DNA from: Sulfurovaceae bacterium
GTDB lineage: Bacteria > Campylobacterota > Campylobacteria > Campylobacterales > Sulfurovaceae
DNA: 64,000 nt
Assembly: GCA_028715055.1 (NCBI GenBank)
Contig: JAQTLE010000002.1
Location: 1 to 64,000, forward strand
Reading direction: 5' to 3'
The position numbers were made by a program, and so were the translations under genes. This document shows, piece by piece, positions 8,330 to 18,320 of this stretch (position 1 is its first letter; each line of letters starts with the position of its first letter). The notes under the pieces were generated by a model. It saw nothing but the letters and a program-made list of their open reading frames with translations, made no database searches and was not told the origin of the DNA.

Positions 8330-10048
8330 TTAATATGTTCTTTCTTTGACTTCAAACTTGCCAAGTACCACATCGGCATATTCTTGAGTAATATTGTAAT
8401 CTTTGTCCATATAAGCATAAGTATGTTTTAGGAATTTGACATCATCTCTAGTTGGGAAATCTTCTCTAAAGTGAGCTCCGCGACTCTCTTGTCTTGCCAA
8501 TGCACCCTCGACAATAAACAATGAATATTCCAGCATATGACCAAGTTCGATCGCTTCTTGTAATTCTGTATTGAAAGTATGAGATTTATCATCAATTCTT
8601 ATATTTTTATATCTTTTTAGAAGTTCTTTGATTTTTTTGATCTGTTTAGTTAGGGATTCTGCTGTTCTGAATACTCCTGCATTATGCGTCATACTTTCTT
8701 GAAGCTCTAATCTCAAAGCAGGAACTCTTTCGTTTCCGTTATTTGTTTTTGCCCAAGTTAGCTCATTTATAGCATTTTGTGCATCTTCTATGCTTACTGG
8801 TCTGAGCGTTAGATTGTCAATGTCTTTAACTATGCTTTCTCCTGCATGTCTGCCGAAAAGCAATGCCTCAAGTACAGAGTTTGCTCCAAGACGATTAGCA
8901 CCATGTACGCTTACACAGCTACATTCTCCCGCAGCATAAAAACCTTCTACAAGTTCATTTGGATTTTTTCTAACATGACAATTGATATCAACCGGAATAC
9001 CACCCATAGAGTAGTGAGCTGTTGCAGCTATATATATAGGTTCTTTTAGCATATCTTGCCCTAGGAATGTGATAGCAAGCTCTCTAAGTTCCGGTAATTT
9101 TGTAAGGATAATTTGTGGGTCTAGATGTGTTAAGTCTATATATACAGAATCTTTATTTGGTCCAACGCCTCTACCTTCGCGAATTTCTTGTTGAATAGCA
9201 CGACTGACAACGTCTCTTGAAGCTAACTCCATAGCATTTGGAGCATATTTTTCCATAAATCTCTCACCTTTAGAATTGAAAAGTCTTCCGCCTTCTCCTC
9301 TCGCAGCTTCAGAGATGAGTATTCCGCTTCCGCCGATTCCGCTTGGGTGGAATTGAACAAATTCCATATCTTCAAGAGGCAAACCGTGTCTTGCGACAAT
9401 CGATAGCGCATCGCCGGTATTTGCATGGGCATTTGAGTTTATTTTATATGCTCTTCCGTATCCGCCTGTTGCAAACATTGTTGCTTTTGAGTTAAAAATC
9501 GCCATTTCGCCATTTTTGATATTAAAAGCTACAACACCTGAAACTTTGCCATCTTTGTAAATCAAATCTGAACAATACCATTCATCAAATACTTCGATAC
9601 CGGATCTAAATGCTTGTTCATACATTGTTTGAAGGAGTGTCAGTCCGGTTCTGTCTTTTGCATAGCAGGCTCTTGGTTTACTTTGCCCGCCAAAAGGACG
9701 AATGGCTATATCGCCTTTTTCATCACGTGAAAATACAGCACCCATGTGCTCTGCCCATCTGATAGTTTCTGGAGCTTTGTTACACATTAACTCAACACAG
9801 TCTTGATCTGCCAAGTAATCACTTCCCTTAATGGTATCAAAAGCATGTAGCTCGACAGAATCTTCTTTGCCAAGAGCAGCATTTATACCGCCTTGTGCAG
9901 CGCCGGAATGGCTTCTAAGCGGGTGTAGTTTAGTAATTACAGCTGTTTTTTTGCCTGCTGCAGTTGTTTCTCTTGCTGCTGCTAACCCCGCTAGTCCAGC
10001 ACCTACAACAACCACATCATATTCGTAGATTTTAACATCCATTTCCAC
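8330..10048 (-). CDS. sdhA: Succinate dehydrogenase/fumarate reductase flavoprotein subunit (no Tat signal)
   Basis: Catalytic FAD subunit. A Rossmann GxGxxG is at residues 16-21 (GAGLAG). The covalent-flavin region [10 protein letters not shown] has the candidate His47, and GANRLGANS near residue 380 carries the expected catalytic arginine. The protein starts directly with the FAD fold and has no twin-arginine signal, unlike the periplasmic methylmenaquinol:fumarate reductases (MfrA) of some Campylobacterota, so it should act in the cytoplasm. The start is GTG 10048 (AAGG five bases upstream) or ATG 10042. First gene of the sdhA-sdhB-sdhE operon. Confidence 0.94.
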   Translation of the reverse strand: MEMDVKIYEYDVVVVGAGLAGLAAARETTAAGKKTAVITKLHPLRSHSGAAQGGINAALGKEDSVELHAFDTIKGSDYLADQDCVELMCNKAPETIRWAEHMGAVFSRDEKGDIAIRPFGGQSKPRACYAKDRTGLTLLQTMYEQAFRSGIEVFDEWYCSDLIYKDGKVSGVVAFNIKNGEMAIFNSKATMFATGGYGRAYKINSNAHANTGDALSIVARHGLPLEDMEFVQFHPSGIGGSGILISEAARGEGGRLFNSKGERFMEKYAPNAMELASRDVVSRAIQQEIREGRGVGPNKDSVYIDLTHLDPQIILTKLPELRELAITFLGQDMLKEPIYIAATAHYSMGGIPVDINCHVRKNPNELVEGFYAAGECSCVSVHGANRLGANSVLEALLFGRHAGESIVKDIDNLTLRPVSIEDAQNAINELTWAKTNNGNERVPALRLELQESMTHNAGVFRTAESLTKQIKKIKELLKRYKNIRIDDKSHTFNTELQEAIELGHMLEYSLFIVEGALARQESRGAHFREDFPTRDDVKFLKHTYAYMDKDYNITQEYADVVLGKFEVKERTY

Positions 10049-10184
10049 TGTATCCTTTTTTGCAAATTTGATTAGATTATATCTTTACTTTCGTTTTAGT
10101 TTGGTTAATGTTATAAAACAAAAACAGTAAACAATTATATATGTGTTACAATTTTACAAGAAAATTTTTTTATTGGGAGAAAAA

Positions 10185-11006
10185 TTGAGAGATTTAGAAG
10201 CATTTATTATATCTAGGTTCAATTCATCTTATATTGGAGATGATGCTGCAATAATTGGCGATATTTGTTACAGTGTCGATACTTTTTTTGAAGACGTTCA
10301 TTTTAAACGTTCTTGGATGAATATGACACAGATCGGTAGAAAAGCAATGCTTGTTAATCTATCTGACGCAATTGCTATGAACGCCAAACCTCTTTATGCA
10401 CTAGTTGCTATGTCTTTGCCGTATGATATAAAACAAGATGAGATAATAGAACTTACGGATGCATTAAAAAAATGTGCAAATGAATTTGGATGCGAGATAA
10501 TAGGAGGTGATACTATCTCAGCTGATAAATTAACTATTTCCATTACGGTTATTTCAAAAAGTACAAATCCATTGTTTAGGAAAGGATTAAAAGAAGGCGA
10601 TTTATTGGCATATACCGGGAAGCTTGGAGCTAGCAAAAGGGATCTAAATAAACTTTTTTCCGGTGAAGCCATAGAGTCCGATTCTAAATTTTATGAACCT
10701 ATATTGAGACAGCAATTTGTAGAAAAATCAAGAGAATATCTAAGAGTCGGAATGGATATTTCAGATGGACTTTTTTGTGATACGAATAAGCTTTTGGACA
10801 TTAACGATATAGGATTAGAATTGTCATGTGATATAACTGATAATATCGGCAGCAGCGGAGAGGAGTATGAGATGCTTATAGGTTTTGATCCGGCGAACTT
10901 GCCGCAAATAGAGAAGATAGCAAAGCAAACAAATACACCTCTAACTATTTTTGGGATTGTGAAAAAAAATAGTTATAGATTTCTATGCAAACCGCATCAT
11001 TTTTAG
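10185..11006 (+). CDS. thiL: Thiamine-monophosphate kinase
   Basis: Phosphorylates thiamine monophosphate to the active pyrophosphate form. Family features: YIGDDAAII near the N-terminus (nucleotide and Mg2+ binding), the block LVNLSDAIAMNA, GGDT, and a C-terminal MDISDGL. I favour TTG 10185 as the start, since GGGAGA lies just before it; an in-frame ATG at 10143 would add 14 hydrophobic residues with no ribosome site. The 273-residue product is slightly short but normal for this group. The last 4 bases overlap the convergent membrane-protein gene. Confidence 0.85.
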   Translation: MRDLEAFIISRFNSSYIGDDAAIIGDICYSVDTFFEDVHFKRSWMNMTQIGRKAMLVNLSDAIAMNAKPLYALVAMSLPYDIKQDEIIELTDALKKCANEFGCEIIGGDTISADKLTISITVISKSTNPLFRKGLKEGDLLAYTGKLGASKRDLNKLFSGEAIESDSKFYEPILRQQFVEKSREYLRVGMDISDGLFCDTNKLLDINDIGLELSCDITDNIGSSGEEYEMLIGFDPANLPQIEKIAKQTNTPLTIFGIVKKNSYRFLCKPHHF

Positions 11007-11872
11007 TCGTAATTCTTTTCTCTCTGGCTTAGAAAAACAAAAACCGATAAAGATATTATTATGATCGAAACCCCCGATATAAGATAAAATGCATTTATAA
11101 GCTGTGTATAATCGGATATCGCGATTTTAAAAACTACCATCAATGCTTCTATAAGCAGAGCGATAATAATGGTTATCAAAAATTTAATGAGAAGCCGATA
11201 TTCATTTTTTGTATTTTTGCTATAGCTTTTGAAAAAAACTTCTTGTTCCAAAATAGTTTTTGCCAAATCAAAAATAGCTAAACCCAAAGTTAGGGCAACA
11301 ACTGGCTTGAATATCGCTTCGATTGAAAAGTTTGATTGCATAATAATAGAGTGCAAAAAGCTCACAAGAGCATATCCTATTGTAAATATGGCTAAAATGA
11401 CCATAGAGATACCGGCTCCGCCATAAAAACTTTTATTTAGTATGTTAAGTTGATTGTGCAATTCTAAAAAACCCAACTTTTGTAATAAACTTCCCAATTC
11501 AAAATCGAAAAATAGTATCTCATCTCCTTCTTGTTTGATAGCAGTAATGCAAGTATTAGCAGTTGCACTACTTACGTACGGTTTTGTTATAGATATTTCA
11601 TTGTTCTTTAGAGATATGTTTTTTAGCAGATAGCTTCTATTCCTGCCGGTTGCAATATGAGTGGTTTTATGTCGATATAGATTCGGGGATGTTTGTATAT
11701 TTGTTTTTGAATCAGCTATATATGCCAGTTCAAGTGACGGAAAAATTTCGAACAATTTTTTGAAATTATTGTTTTGGTGGCGTTTCAAGTCGCCCATGTT
11801 TTCCAACGTTTCTATGACAAATTGTTCTATCTCTTCTTTATTTTGTCTATATATGTCTATAAACTCTTTCAT
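11003..11872 (-). CDS. Membrane protein with N-terminal Cache/PDC-like domain
   Basis: A 289-residue protein. Residues about 1-135 look like a PDC/Cache sensor fold (FPSLELAYIAD, then a Tyr-containing strand, KPYVSSATANTC, and a further core strand). This is followed by about four transmembrane helices (about 155-285) and a short charged tail. Unusually, no helix precedes the sensor-like domain and no kinase, GGDEF or methyl-accepting domain follows. The start at ATG 11872 has AAGGAG five bases upstream, better than the longer frame to 11899. Similar proteins in this phylum are of unknown function. It may be co-transcribed after apt. Confidence 0.7.
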   Translation of the reverse strand: MKEFIDIYRQNKEEIEQFVIETLENMGDLKRHQNNNFKKLFEIFPSLELAYIADSKTNIQTSPNLYRHKTTHIATGRNRSYLLKNISLKNNEISITKPYVSSATANTCITAIKQEGDEILFFDFELGSLLQKLGFLELHNQLNILNKSFYGGAGISMVILAIFTIGYALVSFLHSIIMQSNFSIEAIFKPVVALTLGLAIFDLAKTILEQEVFFKSYSKNTKNEYRLLIKFLITIIIALLIEALMVVFKIAISDYTQLINAFYLISGVSIIIISLSVFVFLSQREKNYD

Positions 11873-11924
11873 GAAAGCTCCTTTGTATGGAGCTATCATA
11901 CCTCAATTGGAGAAAAACAAATGA

Positions 11925-12473
11925 TTAAAATTTGAGCACGCTATAGACAGGCTGATTGGCAAATCTATCTCTTCCATTTAAAAACTCCAACTCAATAATA
12001 AAACAAGTCTCTATACAGTTAGCCCCAACTTTTTCTATAAGCCCATGTGCTGCTTTTGCAGTGCCTCCGGTAGCTATGAGGTCATCTATAAGAAGTACTT
12101 TTGCTCCTTTTGTATCACCGAAAGCATCTATGTGTATTTCAACTTCATCAAAACCGTACTCTAATGAGTATTTTTCTGCCACTGTGGTATATGGCAATTT
12201 ATTTTTTTTGCGCACAGGGACAAAGCCTACGCCGAGTCTATCGGCTAGGATGCTTCCAAAAATAAATCCTCTAGCATCGATTCCTGCTATATAATCAAGT
12301 TCGTAACCCAAATAACGGTTTGTGAGATGATCCATAAGAATGCTTAAGGCTTCCGGAGAACCAAGCAACGGCGTGATGTCCTTAAATATGATATCAGGTT
12401 TTGGAAAGTCCGGTATATCTCTGATATGGTTTTGTAAGATGGATATTTCTTGTGGGCTTAATTCTTGACTCAT
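11925..12473 (-). CDS. apt: Adenine phosphoribosyltransferase
   Basis: Purine salvage enzyme converting adenine and PRPP to AMP. The PRPP-binding loop VLLIDDLIATGGT is near residues 125-137, and the N-terminal IRDIPDFPKP and FKDITPLL are family hallmarks. Length (182) is normal. It lies 16 bases after rpiB on the same strand with GGAG before the ATG, so the two probably share a transcript that links nucleobase salvage with pentose-phosphate supply. Confidence 0.95.
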   Translation of the reverse strand: MSQELSPQEISILQNHIRDIPDFPKPDIIFKDITPLLGSPEALSILMDHLTNRYLGYELDYIAGIDARGFIFGSILADRLGVGFVPVRKKNKLPYTTVAEKYSLEYGFDEVEIHIDAFGDTKGAKVLLIDDLIATGGTAKAAHGLIEKVGANCIETCFIIELEFLNGRDRFANQPVYSVLKF

Positions 12474-12489
12474 AATATCTCCTCTTTAA

Positions 12490-12942
12490 TTATTCAACTC
12501 TACCGAAAGAGCAGCAATCTTCTATCTTGTTGACCCTAGCAGCATGTCTTCCGCCTTCAAATGAAGTATTGCAAAATGCATCAAGTATGCTTTCTACTAC
12601 GCCTTTGCCCACAACTCTTTCCCCAAAACAAAGGATATTGGCATCATTATGGGCTCTTGACATGCTTGCAGTATACGCATCATGGCATAATGCTGCTCTA
12701 ATACCTTTGATTTTATTAGCAGCAATAGATATACCTATGCCTGTACCGCATATTAATATACCGAAACTACCGCTATCTGCGATAACGGCATCAGCACATT
12801 TTTTGGCTAGATCAGGATAATCAACTCTAGCATCGCTATCGGGCCCCAGATCTATAATTTCATGACCTTTTTGTGTTAGATAATCTATCACGAATGGTTT
12901 AAGTGCAAAACCGGCATGATCAGTAGCGATATAGAATTTCAT
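12490..12942 (-). CDS. rpiB: Ribose-5-phosphate isomerase B
   Basis: Interconverts ribose 5-phosphate and ribulose 5-phosphate. The RpiB/LacAB signature is clear: YIATDHAGFALK at the start, the active-site Cys in CGTGIGISIAANK (about 66-78), and CHDAYTASMSRAHNDANI. At 150 residues it is a normal single-domain enzyme. It follows the site-2 protease gene by 8 bases and precedes apt by 16, within a tight minus-strand run from folD to apt. Confidence 0.95.
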   Translation of the reverse strand: MKFYIATDHAGFALKPFVIDYLTQKGHEIIDLGPDSDARVDYPDLAKKCADAVIADSGSFGILICGTGIGISIAANKIKGIRAALCHDAYTASMSRAHNDANILCFGERVVGKGVVESILDAFCNTSFEGGRHAARVNKIEDCCSFGRVE

Positions 12943-12950
12943 CTGTTTCC

Positions 12951-13601
12951 TTAGTGTAAAATTTTAGTAAGAAGCCATTCTATCGGCTTAAAGGCATAAG
13001 AAGCTATCGGAGTCGCCAAAATTGCCAATAGTATAAAAAATCCATATGGATATATCTTTTCAAGCCAAGATACCATGCCATACCATCTTTTGCTGTAAGC
13101 AAAATATTTGAGTGCCTCAGAACCATCTAGTGGCGGGATAGGCCAGAGATTGAAAAAACCAAGTACAGCATTTATAACTATGCTTTGAATTATAAAAGTA
13201 GAAACAAAGATGCCAAGTAGGCTTGACGGTTCTCCCATGTTCAAATATATCAAAGCAAAGATCGCAACCAATGCAAAATTATAACCTATACCGGCTAGCG
13301 ATACACCGATTGCTCCTTTTGTACCACGATTGGCAAGGACAATGTTCATATTTACAGGCACCGGTTTTGCCCATCCAAATAAAAATGGAGAACCGACTAA
13401 AAATAAAAATCCAGGCAAAAGAAGCGAACCGATAGGATCTATATGTTTTATAGGATTTATACTTAGTCTGCCTGAGTTTTTTGCCGTATTGTCCCCAAAA
13501 CGATATGCGGCCCATCCATGCATGATCTCGTGACCTATAATGGACAATAAAAGAGCCAATATAATAGCTACGATTTTGACTATTTCCATCTCTAACATCA
13601 T
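12951..13601 (-). CDS. Site-2 protease family membrane metalloprotease (M50)
   Basis: A compact 216-residue intramembrane zinc protease. The zinc motif HEIMH is near residues 24-28 within the first helix, and the second zinc-ligand segment NLWPIPPLDGSEAL is near residue 150. Four to six transmembrane helices are visible and there are no PDZ or CBS domains, so it belongs to the minimal YwhC/Rip-like branch. Its start overlaps the lepB stop by four bases (ATGA), showing translational coupling with signal peptidase. Substrate unknown. Confidence 0.88.
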   Translation of the reverse strand: MMLEMEIVKIVAIILALLLSIIGHEIMHGWAAYRFGDNTAKNSGRLSINPIKHIDPIGSLLLPGFLFLVGSPFLFGWAKPVPVNMNIVLANRGTKGAIGVSLAGIGYNFALVAIFALIYLNMGEPSSLLGIFVSTFIIQSIVINAVLGFFNLWPIPPLDGSEALKYFAYSKRWYGMVSWLEKIYPYGFFILLAILATPIASYAFKPIEWLLTKILH

Positions 13602-14554
13602 TCTATAGGTGCCTCTTTTTCTATTGTTTCAATAAATTGTCCTATGCGGTGCCATCTGATTTTGAAACGTTCTTTTTCCCATAGGGCAGCACATTCAGGA
13701 GAATTGATATCTATATCTTTACATACTCTTTTTAGTACAGCATGATCTTTTCCGCTTTCGCCATTTAAAATACTATCATAGCTGCGATGTTCTATACTAA
13801 AATAGATCAGCCACGGTTTTCCGACTATTAGACTGTACGGCACCGGACCCCAGAATCTGCTATCGTTTGAATTTTCACGATTATCACCCATCATATAATA
13901 GTTGTCTTTTGGTACTTTGGAATATAGTGCGTTTATCTCTCTATTGTCATAATTATAAACAGGAGAATCTAGGCCTTCTGCATAAATAGGTTTCATGTTC
14001 GTTTGACTTGACATTTGCAATAATATATCAAACACCGGATAATCCATTTCTGGAGTATAGTTTATACCTGGATAGATATTTATATATGGATCTTTTACCC
14101 ATAATTTCCCATCTATTGTAACTATTTGATCGGCTTTATAATTACGTTTGATAAAGTCATCACCTTCGTGTGGTCGAATAAATAGTTGTCTATCAACATA
14201 AATAAGCTCGTCACCGCCTACTGCAACACATCTTTTGACAAAATGAATTTTTGGTGTTTCAGGATTACGGAATATGACGATATCTCCTCTTTTTGGACCT
14301 TTTCCGGTAATTAAATGTCCGTTGCCATTAAAGTCGGGCAATAACGGAATTTCTAGCCAAGGCAAATGAGGAATTGGTATACCGTAACTAAATTTTTTGG
14401 CAAATAGAAAATCTCCGATCAAAAGCGTTCTTTTCATAGAACCGCTTGGAATAACAAAAGATTGTGCCACAAAAAATATAAGAAAAAGTACTATGATGAC
14501 AGTACCTGTCCATGTGCTGGAAAATCTATAAAATGATAAAAAGAATTTTTTCAT
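13598..14554 (-). CDS. lepB: Signal peptidase I
   Basis: Inner-membrane protease that removes Sec and Tat signal peptides. It has one N-terminal membrane anchor (about 15-35), the catalytic Ser in PSGSMKRTL (near 38), and the catalytic Lys in HFVKRCVAVGGDEL (near 108). The conserved GDNRENSNDSRFWG box lies near 220. At 318 residues it carries an extra segment between the Lys box and GDNR, as often in Gram-negative LepB. It overlaps folD upstream and the site-2 protease gene downstream by four bases each. Confidence 0.95.
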   Translation of the reverse strand: MKKFFLSFYRFSSTWTGTVIIVLFLIFFVAQSFVIPSGSMKRTLLIGDFLFAKKFSYGIPIPHLPWLEIPLLPDFNGNGHLITGKGPKRGDIVIFRNPETPKIHFVKRCVAVGGDELIYVDRQLFIRPHEGDDFIKRNYKADQIVTIDGKLWVKDPYINIYPGINYTPEMDYPVFDILLQMSSQTNMKPIYAEGLDSPVYNYDNREINALYSKVPKDNYYMMGDNRENSNDSRFWGPVPYSLIVGKPWLIYFSIEHRSYDSILNGESGKDHAVLKRVCKDIDINSPECAALWEKERFKIRWHRIGQFIETIEKEAPIE

Positions 14555-15405
14555 ACAGTTTTCCTTTGTGTCGCTGAATCGAGTGTATTTGAAAGCAACA
14601 TTGCAATGGTCATAGGCCCGACCCCGCCAGGCACTGGTGTGATATAAGAACAGATCGGCGAGACTTCATCAAAATCCACATCTCCGACTATGGAGCCGTC
14701 TTCAAGCCTATTGATGCCTATATCTATGACTATTGCTCCCTCTTTAACCATATCTTTTTTGATAAGTTTCGGTACACCTGTGCCCACTATGACAATATCT
14801 GCTTTACGAGTATGTGAAGCTAGATCTTTTGTGAAAATATGGGTAACCGTTACTGTCGCATTGGCATTGATCAGTAAATTTGCCATTGGTTTGCCTACTA
14901 TATTGCTAGCTCCAACTACGCAAATATCTTTGCCTTGAAGTTCTATGTTGTATTCTTCAAACATCTTCATTACACCAAGCGGCGTGCAAGCTACAAAACT
15001 ATCAAGTCCTGCCACCATGCGTCCGACATTGTATGGATGAAATCCGTCTACATCTTTATCTGGATTTATGACTTCTAAAATTTTTGTGGTATCAATATGT
15101 TTTGGCAAAGGAAGCTGTACGAGTATGCCGTCAATTCTAGGATTTTGATTCATCATCTCAATGGTAGCCAATATTTCTTCTTGGGTGATCGTTGATGGCA
15201 TTTCGTGAACTATGCTATAAAAGCCAACTTCTTTGCAGGCTTTAGCTTTCATTTTTACATAAGCATGGCTAGCCGGATTGTCTCCGACCAGTATGACTGC
15301 AAGACCAGGGATGATATTTTTTTCTTCTTTTAGCTTTGATACTTTCGAAGCTACTTGGGTATGTATTTTGTTTGCTAATGATTTTCCGTCAATGAGTTGC
15401 ATCAT
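14551..15405 (-). CDS. folD: Methylenetetrahydrofolate dehydrogenase/cyclohydrolase
   Basis: Bifunctional one-carbon enzyme that makes 10-formyl-THF from 5,10-methylene-THF. Catalytic Lys in HAYVKMKAKAC (near 54), GILVQLPLP (near 97) and the NADP-binding GASNIVGKPMANLL followed by PVPGGVGPMT near the C-terminus are diagnostic. Two adjacent ATG codons (15405, 15402) follow GAGAG; either could be used. It heads the overlapping folD-lepB-protease-rpiB-apt run and is divergent from a small cytochrome c gene. Confidence 0.96.
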   Translation of the reverse strand: MMQLIDGKSLANKIHTQVASKVSKLKEEKNIIPGLAVILVGDNPASHAYVKMKAKACKEVGFYSIVHEMPSTITQEEILATIEMMNQNPRIDGILVQLPLPKHIDTTKILEVINPDKDVDGFHPYNVGRMVAGLDSFVACTPLGVMKMFEEYNIELQGKDICVVGASNIVGKPMANLLINANATVTVTHIFTKDLASHTRKADIVIVGTGVPKLIKKDMVKEGAIVIDIGINRLEDGSIVGDVDFDEVSPICSYITPVPGGVGPMTIAMLLSNTLDSATQRKTV

Positions 15406-15463
15406 ACTCTCTTTACATTTTTTTGATATTATATCGAAATTTGTTTAGGAGAATAGACTTTCG

Positions 15464-15814
15464 ATGAAGTGGCAACTGTTTTTGATACCTCTTTTTTTGA
15501 TAGCGCAAGACGATTTTATGTCAACATATGAGTATGGAGAAATGCTCTATAATAATCCTAGAGGTATTAGTTGTGCTAAATGCCATGGCCAAAAAGGTGA
15601 GGGCGAATTTATCGGACGCTATTACAAGAAAGATAAAAAAACCAAAAAAGAGGTTTTAGTAGAGATATATAGTCCAAGTGTCAACACTAAAAATTTTCAA
15701 ACCATTTTAAACAGCGTCAATAAAGTTCATGACGTAATGCCAACGTACTCTCTGACCCCGCAAGAAGTAAAAGCAATTTACGAATATTTACAAAAAAAGA
15801 GATATGATAAATAA
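15464..15814 (+). CDS. Small periplasmic c-type cytochrome
   Basis: A 116-residue monohaem cytochrome c. An N-terminal hydrophobic segment (residues 1-15) serves as Sec signal or anchor, then the haem motif CAKCH is near residues 38-42 (ISCAKCHGQKGEG), and a distal Met candidate in VMPTYSLTPQEV follows near 97. The ending YEYLQKK is typical of class I cytochromes. AGGAG lies 11 bases before the ATG. It is monocistronic and convergent with nadE one base after its stop. The redox partner is not evident. Confidence 0.85.
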   Translation: MKWQLFLIPLFLIAQDDFMSTYEYGEMLYNNPRGISCAKCHGQKGEGEFIGRYYKKDKKTKKEVLVEIYSPSVNTKNFQTILNSVNKVHDVMPTYSLTPQEVKAIYEYLQKKRYDK

Positions 15815-15815
15815 A

Positions 15816-17705
15816 CTATTCTAGATCTTTTAGCCATTCTTGAAAATCTGCATCACTTGGCATGCGCCAATCAGCTCTTTGACTCAAACTTATCATACCG
15901 ACCTTTGGACCGTCAGGCATCGCATTGCGTTTGAATTGTTGAGTAAAAAATCTATTTAAAAACACTTTTAGCCATTTTTTGATCATTTGTGTATCATATT
16001 TTCCATTAAATGCATAAGTTGCCAAAAATAGTATTTTACTTGGTCTAGCACCGTATTTAAGCATATGATACAAAAAGAAATCATGTAATTCATAAGGACC
16101 TATGAGCTTTTCTGTTTCTTGTGTTATTTGATCTTCATGCGACGGTAAAAGCTCAGGAGATACAGGAGTATCGAGAATATCTTGTAAGATATGAGTAATA
16201 TTAGCATTTGTTTGAAAATATTCTATGACATATCTGATAAGAGTTTTTGGTATACCGCTATTAAGCCCATACATACTCATATGGTCACCATTGTATGTAT
16301 TCCATCCCAGAGCAATTTCGCTCATATCGCCTGTACCTATGACAAGACCGCCTTCTTTGTTGGCAATATTCATGAGAGCAGATGTACGTATTCTAGCTTG
16401 CACATTTTCGTAAGTTACATCATGAGTGTTTTTATCATGTCCGATCGCTTCAAATTCTTGGAGTGCTATATCGCTGATCTGTATTTCTTTTAGGTTAATA
16501 CCCAGGGCTTCGCATAAAAGTTTGGCATTATTTTTTGTACGGCTTGTGGTGCCAAAACCTGGCATTGTTATTGCGATTATATCATTCTTGTCCCAATTCA
16601 TTAGTTTAAAGGCATGATCTACGGCCAGCAATGCCAGTGTTGAATCCAAGCCTCCCGATATTCCTATGACAGCTTTTTTTATTTTCGCTCTTTGCATGCG
16701 GCCAATTAGCCCATGACTGATGATCTGTACGATCTCGCTGCATCTTTCATTTTTGAGCATAGGATTTGATGGCACGAATGGATTTGTATCGATAGTCCTT
16801 GTGAGTTTTTCTGGCAATGGAGGTATGGCACATTTGATATTTCTGCTTGGCGTTCTGGTCTCATCTCCAAAAGATGATTCAGTAAGCCTGAGCCATGCTA
16901 GTTTTTGCAGATCGACCTCTGCAGATATGAGTTGATTTTGCATTGAAAATCTCCCAGTTCTTGCCAGCAGATTGCCGTATTCGGCTATCATGCCGTCTCC
17001 TCCAAACACAGTGTCGCTTGTGGATTCTCCGACACCGCTTGAGGCATATGCATAAGCACACATTGCTCTGGCACTTTGAGATTCGACCAAGTTTTGGCGA
17101 TATGACGATTTGCCTATAAGCTCATTGCTTGCTGATAAGTTAAGTATGAGTGTCGCACCATTGATGGCCAATTGACTGCTAGGAGGCGCAACCACCCATA
17201 GGTCCTCGCATATTTCTATCCCAAAACATAGATCATATTCATCTCTAAACAATAGATCTACGCCGAAAGGCACAATCTCGCCACACAATTCTATAGTATG
17301 CTCAGTACAGTTCTTGCCGCTTGTAAAATGTCGTTTTTCATAAAATTCTTTTTTATTTGGCAGATATGTTTTTGGCACAATTCCTAGTATTTTGCCTTTT
17401 TGCAAGACCACCGCACAGTTATACAGGCGATTGGCATCTAGGATCGCCATACCGATCACTATGATAGTGGTATTGTTTTCGGTGGATTTTAATATGGATT
17501 GCAGGGCATCTATCTGGTTATTGTATAGATTTTGATTGAAAAAGAGATCCCCGGAAGTGTAACCGGTCAAGCATAGTTCAGGAAACAGGATTATGCTCGA
17601 ATCTGTCGCTTCAGAGATAAGATTTGTGATATTTTCTGCATTTTTGGCTGTATTTGTCAAGAATAGTTCAGGAACAGCAACTGATACACGGTAAAATCCA
17701 TACAT
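15816..17705 (-). CDS. nadE: Glutamine-dependent NAD+ synthetase
   Basis: Last step of NAD biosynthesis: amidates nicotinic-acid adenine dinucleotide. The N-terminal nitrilase-type glutaminase domain (about 1-290) has the Glu (LFPELCLTGY), Lys (PKTYLPNKKEFYE) and Cys (GIEICEDLW) triad. The C-terminal synthetase domain has the ATP pyrophosphatase loop SGGLDST near residue 350 and GTGDMSEIALGW near 460. With 629 residues it is the fused, glutamine-using form rather than the short ammonia-only NadE. It follows the cyclophilin gene by 22 bases. Confidence 0.95.
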   Translation of the reverse strand: MYGFYRVSVAVPELFLTNTAKNAENITNLISEATDSSIILFPELCLTGYTSGDLFFNQNLYNNQIDALQSILKSTENNTTIIVIGMAILDANRLYNCAVVLQKGKILGIVPKTYLPNKKEFYEKRHFTSGKNCTEHTIELCGEIVPFGVDLLFRDEYDLCFGIEICEDLWVVAPPSSQLAINGATLILNLSASNELIGKSSYRQNLVESQSARAMCAYAYASSGVGESTSDTVFGGDGMIAEYGNLLARTGRFSMQNQLISAEVDLQKLAWLRLTESSFGDETRTPSRNIKCAIPPLPEKLTRTIDTNPFVPSNPMLKNERCSEIVQIISHGLIGRMQRAKIKKAVIGISGGLDSTLALLAVDHAFKLMNWDKNDIIAITMPGFGTTSRTKNNAKLLCEALGINLKEIQISDIALQEFEAIGHDKNTHDVTYENVQARIRTSALMNIANKEGGLVIGTGDMSEIALGWNTYNGDHMSMYGLNSGIPKTLIRYVIEYFQTNANITHILQDILDTPVSPELLPSHEDQITQETEKLIGPYELHDFFLYHMLKYGARPSKILFLATYAFNGKYDTQMIKKWLKVFLNRFFTQQFKRNAMPDGPKVGMISLSQRADWRMPSDADFQEWLKDLE

Positions 17706-17727
17706 CTTATCTCCTTGGTTTCAATAA

Positions 17728-18240
17728 TTATGAACGGGTAGCAAAAATCTCTATTGATTCGATAGTATCATTTTGTGCGATACTATCAAGAGTCATGAAG
17801 CTATCTACATCATTTTCTTCGATACCGCCAAAAACAGTATGTACACCGTCAAGATGCGGAGTAGGTACAAATGTGATAAAAAATTGGCTGCCGCCTGTGT
17901 TGCGTCCAGCATGTGCCATAGACAATGCACCTCTAACATGTTTGTGTTTAGCTGTATCTGTTTCACATTCTATAGCCCAACCAGGTCCGCCTGTGCCTGC
18001 CATCCTAGCATTGCCGGTCGGTCCCGAATGAGGGCATCCGCCTTGAGCCATAAATCCTGCTATTACGCGGTGGAATTTCAAATTATCATAAAATCCGTCT
18101 TCAGCCAAATGAGCAAAATTCGCTACAGTATTTGGTGTCTCATCAGGGTATAGTTTGGCCCATATCACACCTTTATTGGTAGTGATCTTTGCATATTGAA
18201 GAGTTGACAGTTCGTCCGTCGTTAAATCATAAACTTTCAT
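17728..18240 (-). CDS. Cyclophilin-type peptidyl-prolyl cis-trans isomerase
   Basis: Accelerates proline isomerisation during protein folding. Cyclophilin core motifs: [47 protein letters not shown] and VFGGI. There is no signal peptide, so it is cytoplasmic (PpiB-like). The frame is open to ATG 18255; I choose ATG 18240 (product begins MKVYDL) because the extra MFGKK is short and non-conserved, but the longer form is possible. Confidence 0.92.
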   Translation of the reverse strand: MKVYDLTTDELSTLQYAKITTNKGVIWAKLYPDETPNTVANFAHLAEDGFYDNLKFHRVIAGFMAQGGCPHSGPTGNARMAGTGGPGWAIECETDTAKHKHVRGALSMAHAGRNTGGSQFFITFVPTPHLDGVHTVFGGIEENDVDSFMTLDSIAQNDTIESIEIFATRS

Positions 18241-18320
18241 TTTTTTACCGAACATGAGTTTTTATCCTTTAGTCAAATTAGGTTATCATTATACCTATTA
18301 TTACCTAAAAGGGTCTATTT

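Noticed and set aside
13223-13533. Open frames on both strands within the site-2 protease gene
   Set aside because: Shadow frames of a well-supported gene with zinc motifs; no ribosome sites.
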